Source of the DNA: JAVBQJ01 sp045585875
GTDB lineage: Bacteria > Verrucomicrobiota > Lentisphaeria > Victivallales > Victivallaceae
Direction: 5' to 3'
Assembly (NCBI GenBank): GCA_045585875.1
Contig: JAZMZH010000054.1
Location: forward strand, 1 to 18,520
Length of the DNA stretch: 18,520 bases
Below, piece by piece: positions 13,906 to 18,520 of this stretch (within the stretch, counting starts at the first letter, position 1; each line of letters opens with the position of its first letter). A program made the position numbers and the translations under genes. Below the pieces are notes generated by a model that had not been told where the DNA came from, made no database searches, and saw nothing but the letters and a program-made list of their open reading frames with translations.

Positions 13906-15453
13906 ATGAAAACATCGCCACCTTGTTTCATGCTGATGTGCGGAATCGCCGCCGCCATCCTGTGCGGCGCCGCCGGTCTCGGCGCCGCGGATGCGGAATC
14001 CCCGGCCTCCCGCACCATCCGCCTGCGGCAGAATGACGCGCAAATCGAATTCGACAGCAAAATATATGAACTTCAGTATGTGCCTGCCGAAGAAATACTG
14101 CCTTTCGTGAATTCCGCCATAAAGCGTTACAACGTCAATTCCACCATCCGCAGGATCACCACCGACAAAGGCGGCTGCGGCGCACTCCTGGTCTCCACCG
14201 GAACCGATTTCATGCCCTATGTGGACAGCATTGTCGCCGCCCTGGACAAAGAGGCGGGCATCGAGGGCACCGGCATCGCCAGAGTCACCTATGCGCCCCG
14301 CTACCGCGGCGCTTCCGGCATGATCGGCGTGGTCAACGACACCATCGTCTCCTCCAGCGGCACGGCCTACCTCAATGAGGAAACCAACACCATCTCGTGG
14401 AGGGATCAGAACAACGCCGCCGAACGCACCCTCTCCCTGATAAGCCGACTCGACCGCCCTCTCCCCCAGGCCCGCGTCCGGATCAACTACTATGAATTGC
14501 GGGACAGCGACCTGAAAGACTGGGGGATGGACTATCTGGCATGGAAAAACGGCCCCGGCGTCAATCTCCTGAACGTGGGCTACAACGCCGGCGAACTTTT
14601 CGTGAATGAGCTTCTGGACTCCGTCCACTATGCGGTGGACCCCTCCTGGTACTACGGAGGTTTCTTCACCGCTCCCCAGTTCGACATGAGCTTCATCCGC
14701 TGCCTGCAGCAGTCCGGAAACGCCAACGCGGTGGCCGACGCCTCCCTGGTGGTGCTCAACACTCCGGTAGCCACGCCGGAGGAATATGCGCTGCTCCTGG
14801 AAGTTCAGGAAAAGAATCCGGATACCGCGCCATTCATCTACCGGATGAGCATGCAGCCGGAATATCAGAACATATCCAAAAACGTCCTGGGCCGCACCCT
14901 GGTCGGCAAAAGCTACTACGAAGACGAAAACGGCGTCAAGCACCCCGATCCGCCGGCGCTGGAGGCCAAAATCATCAATCCGTTCATCTGCTTCGGAGAC
15001 GCGGAAACCGATGAGACCGGGTTCATACCATGCACCCCGGAATTTTACAAAAGCCGGGGGCTCGGTGAAAATTCCGGCGGGGTGGTTTTCGACTACGTCT
15101 TTTACGTCAAAAACGTCATCGAACGGGGCAACACCGGAGCGGAACTGAGCAATTCCGCAGTGATCTCAGGCGCCGCCACCCTGGGCTTCGGCCGGGAAAA
15201 GGTGCTTGCGGTGTATGAAAAAAGCAATGATGTGGAGCAGACTATCGGTCTGCCCATCTTCTGCCGCATCCCGGTGATCAAGTATCTGTTCAGCACGGTC
15301 ACCACCATTCAGGAGCGCACCTATATCATCGTCACCGCCGAAGCCTCGCCCGTGCATCCCGACACCGGTCGGGAGAGCGTCACCGACACCAGCGTTTCCA
15401 CCGGCATCGACCGGCGCATCGAAAACCCGTTCCGGTCTCAAAGCGAGGAATAA
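13906..15453 (+). CDS. Secretin-like protein with Sec signal, second locus, paralogue A
   Basis: A 515-residue protein. A signal peptide (about 1-29, ending GLGAADA) is followed by two N-domain-like modules (about 53-113 and 123-184). A secretin-type core follows (about 186-478), opening with QARVRINYYELRDSDLKDWG and closing with GLPIFCRIPVIKYLF then RTYIIVTAEASP. The closing motif matches the secretin pattern GLPxLxxIPxxGxLF, with Lys-Tyr replacing the usual Gly. Where canonical secretins place the gate, this protein has a stretch of about 105 residues (287-392) with no family motif I recognise. AAAGGA lies 4 bases before the ATG. It and the next gene share positional motifs such as DSIVAxLD and a WKN segment, so they arose by tandem duplication. 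It lacks TPRs. It may be a divergent channel subunit or a secretin-derived partner. Confidence 0.75.
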   Translation: MKTSPPCFMLMCGIAAAILCGAAGLGAADAESPASRTIRLRQNDAQIEFDSKIYELQYVPAEEILPFVNSAIKRYNVNSTIRRITTDKGGCGALLVSTGTDFMPYVDSIVAALDKEAGIEGTGIARVTYAPRYRGASGMIGVVNDTIVSSSGTAYLNEETNTISWRDQNNAAERTLSLISRLDRPLPQARVRINYYELRDSDLKDWGMDYLAWKNGPGVNLLNVGYNAGELFVNELLDSVHYAVDPSWYYGGFFTAPQFDMSFIRCLQQSGNANAVADASLVVLNTPVATPEEYALLLEVQEKNPDTAPFIYRMSMQPEYQNISKNVLGRTLVGKSYYEDENGVKHPDPPALEAKIINPFICFGDAETDETGFIPCTPEFYKSRGLGENSGGVVFDYVFYVKNVIERGNTGAELSNSAVISGAATLGFGREKVLAVYEKSNDVEQTIGLPIFCRIPVIKYLFSTVTTIQERTYIIVTAEASPVHPDTGRESVTDTSVSTGIDRRIENPFRSQSEE

Positions 15454-15478
15454 CTCAAACGAAAAACAGGTTGTGAAA

Positions 15479-17503
15479 ATGAAGTCATTGAAATATCATT
15501 CGATTCTGCCCCTGATCGCCCTCGCTCTCGCCGCCGGATGCGCGGCCGGCGACGGCGGACGCCGGCGCCCGGAGCCGCCGGCGGACCAGGCAAACCGCGA
15601 AAATCAGCCCCGGGAGCTTATTCTGAATCCCCAGGCCATCCCGGGAGTCCCCCGATCCGAAAACAACAATCCCACCGGCGCCTACGCCCCCACCAACGTT
15701 CAGGCCCAGCTTAAGATCGACGTGAGCGACGGCACCGGCGAAATCAACGTCATCCGGGACAACAGCGATCCTTTTGTCATCACCAAACCCTATGAGATCC
15801 GCCACGCCGACTGTTACGCCGTCCGCAGCTATCTGGAGGCCGCGGTAAAGGCGGTGAGCATCAACGCCAGTCCGGCCAATGTCGACGCGGTGAAGTTCAC
15901 GGACGGCACCGGAGTGGTGCTGGTCTCCGCCGAAGCTTACCGCTTCAGGGATTCCGAAAACGGACGCGGCATCGACAGCATTGTGGCAAGTCTGGATCGG
16001 GAGGGGCTCTCCTATCTCCCGGACGCCGATGTGTATGTTTACTTCCCGAGGATCAGCCGGGCCGCCAACCTCAGGGAAATGCTGCGCAATGTGGGCTCAT
16101 ACGCGCTTCACGAGGAGTTTGAAGTTTCTCCGGACACCGTCACCGTGGATTCGGAGCTCAACGCCCTGGTGGTAAAGGCTCCGGCATGGGTGTGGGCGGA
16201 GATGCGTGAACTGCTGGACGCCTACGACCGGCCGATTCCCGAAGTCCGGATCGCCTACCGGATCCTGGAGATCTACGCCGAAAACGACGACCGCATCGGC
16301 GTGGACTTCCAAAGCTGGAAAAACAACGACGGCATTGACCTCTTCAGCACCGGAGCCATCGTGCGCCGCAACTGGGGCACATTCTTCGTCAGCGGCGTCC
16401 AGGACACCGGCAACAACCACACCAATTACTGGAACTTCAACCCCAAGTGGAATACCCGGTATCTTGACTTCATGACCTCCATCGGCAAGGCCAAGTGCCT
16501 GGCCGAGGGCGTCCTGGTGGCGCAAAACCGCAGAAGTTCGGTCATACAGGTCGCTTCCGGGTTCTTCTACGACCGCACCTACTACACCGAGGGCGCCAAA
16601 ACCATTGCCGAAGGCTGCGGAGAATTCGCCTACACCGAACCCAATCCGGACACGATTATCCGGGAATCCATCACCAAGATCATGCCCCAGGCGGAAATCG
16701 ACTCCATGTATACCCGCATGCAGGTCCCGTCCTATTTCACCGAGGCCGGTTACACCCGGCGCATGATGGGCACCCAGACCACCACCGCCCTCTACTACGA
16801 CGCCATCGCCAAAGCCACCGGCAGCGATCAGATGACCAGCGCGATTTCCAAATATCTCGCAGGCTTCGTCAAAGCCGACGGCACCGTGGTGACCGGAGCT
16901 TATTACAACACCAACTGGAATTCCGTGGATTCCGCCCCCGGCATCATCCACGGCTGGCTGCAATACCCCATGGTCACCGACGGATTCGTCTTTGATCTGG
17001 CGATCACTCCGGTCGTCACCGGAGATGCCGCCACAGTGAAATTCGATCTTTCGGGAATTTCGCTGCTGGGCTGGAATTCCGACGGTTCGGCCCGCCGCAG
17101 CGCCTCCCGGACCAGCACCACGGTGCAGATCGGCTACGAGCCCCGGGACTTCGTCATCGGCGGCATCCGCAAGTCCGAATCCGTGCGCGGCACCACCGGT
17201 CTGCCCTTCTTCAAGGATCTCCCGGTCATCGGACGGCTGCTCTCCACCGAGAGCGAATCCATTAAACAATCCCAGCTGGTCCTGATCGCGACCGTGGAAT
17301 ACATGCGGCCGGATTCCTTCGCCGAAGATGGGATCCGCAGCGACATGAGCGACATCGTCAAAGGCGTCAACAAAGGCATGAACAGCCGAGTCGGAAACAT
17401 GTTCTTCCAGCAGTACTGGCTGGATTCCGACCGCGCCGACCGGGTCGAACGGATCGAGGAACTCTCCCAGCAGATCAACGACGAATATCAGGAAATAAAG
17501 TAA
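15479..17503 (+). CDS. Lipidated secretin-like protein, second locus, paralogue B
   Basis: A 674-residue predicted lipoprotein. The lipobox LAAGC gives C21 as the lipidated residue, so no separate signal-peptidase I site is needed. The ATG at 15479 is preferred because AGG (15468-15470) is 8 bases away; the GTG at 15473 is too close. After a Pro/Asn-rich linker (22-75) come N-domain-like modules (about 101-172 and 183-250), then a secretin core (about 254-610). The closing motif LPFFKDLPVIGRLLS (575-589) is well preserved. A stretch of about 135 residues (360-495) at the gate position is rich in Tyr, Thr and Asn. A charged helical tail (about 640-674) extends past the core. It begins 25 bases after paralogue A and ends in a strong terminator. 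Lipidated secretins such as HxcQ pilot themselves to the outer membrane; that role here is inference. Confidence 0.8.
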   Translation: MKSLKYHSILPLIALALAAGCAAGDGGRRRPEPPADQANRENQPRELILNPQAIPGVPRSENNNPTGAYAPTNVQAQLKIDVSDGTGEINVIRDNSDPFVITKPYEIRHADCYAVRSYLEAAVKAVSINASPANVDAVKFTDGTGVVLVSAEAYRFRDSENGRGIDSIVASLDREGLSYLPDADVYVYFPRISRAANLREMLRNVGSYALHEEFEVSPDTVTVDSELNALVVKAPAWVWAEMRELLDAYDRPIPEVRIAYRILEIYAENDDRIGVDFQSWKNNDGIDLFSTGAIVRRNWGTFFVSGVQDTGNNHTNYWNFNPKWNTRYLDFMTSIGKAKCLAEGVLVAQNRRSSVIQVASGFFYDRTYYTEGAKTIAEGCGEFAYTEPNPDTIIRESITKIMPQAEIDSMYTRMQVPSYFTEAGYTRRMMGTQTTTALYYDAIAKATGSDQMTSAISKYLAGFVKADGTVVTGAYYNTNWNSVDSAPGIIHGWLQYPMVTDGFVFDLAITPVVTGDAATVKFDLSGISLLGWNSDGSARRSASRTSTTVQIGYEPRDFVIGGIRKSESVRGTTGLPFFKDLPVIGRLLSTESESIKQSQLVLIATVEYMRPDSFAEDGIRSDMSDIVKGVNKGMNSRVGNMFFQQYWLDSDRADRVERIEELSQQINDEYQEIK

Positions 17504-17514
17504 GTTCCCGACAG

Positions 17515-17547
17515 GGACGGCGGCACGAAGCCGCCGTCCTTTTTTTT
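17515..17547 (+). terminator. Strong intrinsic terminator of the second secretin operon
   Basis: GGACGGCGGC (17515-17524) pairs perfectly with GCCGCCGTCC (17530-17539) around ACGAA, followed by eight T (17540-17547). It lies 11 bases after the stop of the lipidated secretin-like gene. Confidence 0.95.
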
Positions 17548-17629
17548 GTCCTTTCCGGGGCTGCCGCCGACAGTGTTCCGGACTCCCGCCCGGCACGAAG
17601 CCGCCCGTATGCTCCGCCGCCCCCGCCGC

Positions 17630-18154
17630 TCACTCGGCACGTAAAATCGCTGTGATCGTCCCGATGATGGTGTGATGAAAATCCCGCTCGGGGTAGAAAT
17701 CCCGAATGAGCTTTTTGTCCCGGAAAGACGCGGCTCGGGCGGGTGATATGAATTTGGTGACGGCCTCGATGACGCAGTCGGCCTCGGCAAAAGCCGGAGC
17801 GGCGACGGAGGATGCTTCCACGGGGGTCAGCCCGGCGTCCGATATTTTGCGGGGATTGGTGCAGCCGGAAACGCTGCCCAGAAATTTGAGCGCATCCCGG
17901 TATTTTTCGGGAAAAGTACAGCAGGTGAAGGAGTCGTAACGCTCCAGAAACTCCAGAGTGCGGCGCTGGGGGCGGACCACAACGGTTATGGCCGGACAGC
18001 TCCACATGGTGCCGAGGAATCCCCAGCCGATCGTCATGCAGTTGTATTCGCCGCTTCTGAAATCCCCGGCACAGAGCAGAAGCCAGCGTTGGGAAAAGAA
18101 ATTGAAAATTTCCGGATTGAAGACGGCGGGATCAATTTTTTTCATATTTTCCAT
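17630..18154 (-). CDS. Flavin reductase-family (flavoredoxin-like) FMN-binding protein
   Basis: A 174-residue single-domain protein of the flavin reductase-like family, whose members bind FMN in a split-barrel dimer and pass electrons from NAD(P)H or partner proteins. Visible family elements are NCMTIGWGFLGTMWSCPAIT (38-57), the usual flavin-contacting strand-loop with a cluster of Cys and Trp, and SFTCCTFPEKYRDALKFLGS (75-94), matching the conserved F-x-V-N-x-P-type region. The C-terminal HHTIIGTITAI strand closes the barrel. The ATG at 18154 is chosen because GGAGG lies 8 bases upstream; the frame runs 30 codons further into the promoter region. It stands alone, convergent with the secretin operon. 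The physiological partner cannot be told from context. Confidence 0.85.
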   Translation of the reverse strand: MENMKKIDPAVFNPEIFNFFSQRWLLLCAGDFRSGEYNCMTIGWGFLGTMWSCPAITVVVRPQRRTLEFLERYDSFTCCTFPEKYRDALKFLGSVSGCTNPRKISDAGLTPVEASSVAAPAFAEADCVIEAVTKFISPARAASFRDKKLIRDFYPERDFHHTIIGTITAILRAE

Positions 18155-18195
18155 TTGGATGCCTCCGGTTGCAGTTTCGGGTGTTGTCTGTGCGG

Positions 18196-18224
18196 AATAT
18201 AACCTGTGGCGGAAGTTTTTTAAA
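18196..18224 (-). promoter_or_regulatory. Promoter for the flavin reductase gene
   Basis: On the minus strand, TTTAAA (18224-18219) and TATATT (18201-18196) are 17 bases apart. Transcription would start near 18189, about 35 bases before the ATG. The -35 match is only partial. Confidence 0.5.
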
Positions 18225-18264
18225 GTCACGGCATGATTTTTCAATAAAAAAAAGCTGTTTTGAT

Positions 18265-18292
18265 TTGCAATTTCCCGCTTTGATGTTAGATT
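18265..18292 (+). promoter_or_regulatory. Promoter for tRNA-Val
   Basis: TTGCAA (18265-18270) and TAGATT (18287-18292) are 16 bases apart, and TGT just before the -10 gives an extended -10 element. Transcription near 18299 would leave a leader of about 13 bases before the tRNA. Confidence 0.62.
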
Positions 18293-18311
18293 ATGGGTAC
18301 ATATTTTATGA

Positions 18312-18388
18312 GGGCGTATAGCTCAGTTGGTTAGAGCGCCACGTTGACATCGTGGAGGTCACAGATTCGAGTTCTGTTACGCCCACCA
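18312..18388 (+). tRNA. tRNA-Val (anticodon GAC), CCA encoded
   Basis: A full cloverleaf can be drawn. The acceptor GGGCGTA (18312-18318) pairs with TACGCCC (18378-18384). The D stem is GCTC/GAGC (18321-18324, 18334-18337). The anticodon stem CCACG/CGTGG encloses loop TTGACAT with anticodon GAC (18346-18348), which reads GUC and GUU valine codons. The T stem ACAGA/TCTGT encloses TTCGAGT. The discriminator A (18385) and CCA (18386-18388) are genomically encoded. It is a single-gene transcript between its own promoter and terminator. Confidence 0.97.
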
Positions 18389-18398
18389 GCCTTCGAAA

Positions 18399-18428
18399 AT
18401 CCGGCAGGATCCCCTGCCGGATTTTTTT
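18399..18428 (+). terminator. Intrinsic terminator of tRNA-Val
   Basis: ATCCGGCAGG (18399-18408) pairs perfectly with CCTGCCGGAT (18413-18422) around ATCC, with seven T at 18422-18428. It starts 10 bases after the CCA end. Confidence 0.95.
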
Positions 18429-18492
18429 ACGGCCGGGCAAGCCGTCCGCGATCAGCGGCGGATTGACAAGACGGAAACGGGCAAAGCCCGCG

Positions 18493-18519
18493 AAGGCTGT
18501 CCCGCCGTAGCCTTGGCGG
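18493..18519. repeat. Interleaved inverted repeats at window edge
   Basis: AAGGCT (18493-18498) pairs with AGCCTT (18509-18514), and CCGCC (18502-18506) pairs with GGCGG (18515-18519). The two pairs interleave, a pseudoknot-type arrangement. The window ends one base later, so the full element cannot be seen. The preceding bases 18429-18492 hold no gene that I can support. Confidence 0.5.
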
Positions 18520-18520
18520 A

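Noticed and set aside
16097..17596. 499-codon minus-strand open frame opposite the lipidated secretin-like gene
   Set aside because: Antisense shadow; its path covers the plus-strand stop and terminator, and the translation shows no recognisable motif.
18312..18388. tRNA as an integration site for a mobile element
   Set aside because: No integrase, no repeat of the tRNA 3' end is seen within the window, and only 132 bases follow it.

Overview
The window is about 60% GC and reads as bacterial chromosome. It looks like a member of the PVC superphylum (Lentisphaerae or Verrucomicrobia), judged from one locus: a minus-strand set coding for a PilM-like ATPase, a PilO-like protein, a membrane-anchored beta-rich protein and secretins, in the same general plan as the Amuc_1098-1102 pilus-related cluster of Akkermansia muciniphila. 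The taxonomic call is inference from recognised protein features; no search was run.

Region 1 (about 171-11480, minus strand) is one long transcription unit. A good sigma70-type promoter at 11451-11479 precedes secG, followed with 12-44 bp gaps by a PilM-PilN fusion, a PilO-like protein, a single-pass protein with a four-cysteine zinc-ribbon-like motif, and two paralogous TPR-containing secretins. Together these would form a trans-envelope assembly: a cytoplasmic PilM ring, an inner-membrane PilN/PilO/PilP-like alignment complex, and outer-membrane secretin channels. Four of the five machine genes carry a glycine-rich low-complexity insert, each with its own composition. Both secretins carry an acidic and serine-rich run where the channel gate should be. 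No ATPase motor, platform protein, prepilin peptidase or pilin lies in the window.

Region 2 (11571-13223) holds housekeeping genes: tpiA on the minus strand and thyX on the plus strand, divergently transcribed from separate promoters.

Region 3 (13293-17547, plus strand) is a second secretin locus. It holds a small lipoprotein, a secretin-like protein with a Sec signal, and a tandem paralogue that is itself a predicted lipoprotein. The locus ends in a strong intrinsic terminator. Both secretin-like proteins have a very long segment at the predicted gate. The lipidated paralogue may pilot itself to the outer membrane, as HxcQ does.

Region 4 (17630-18520) has a flavin reductase-family gene on the minus strand, a complete tRNA-Val(GAC) with its own promoter and terminator, and an edge sequence with interleaved inverted repeats. 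The most unusual content is the pair of unlinked secretin sets with altered gates, and the glycine-rich inserts placed inside otherwise conserved folds of the pilus-type machine.
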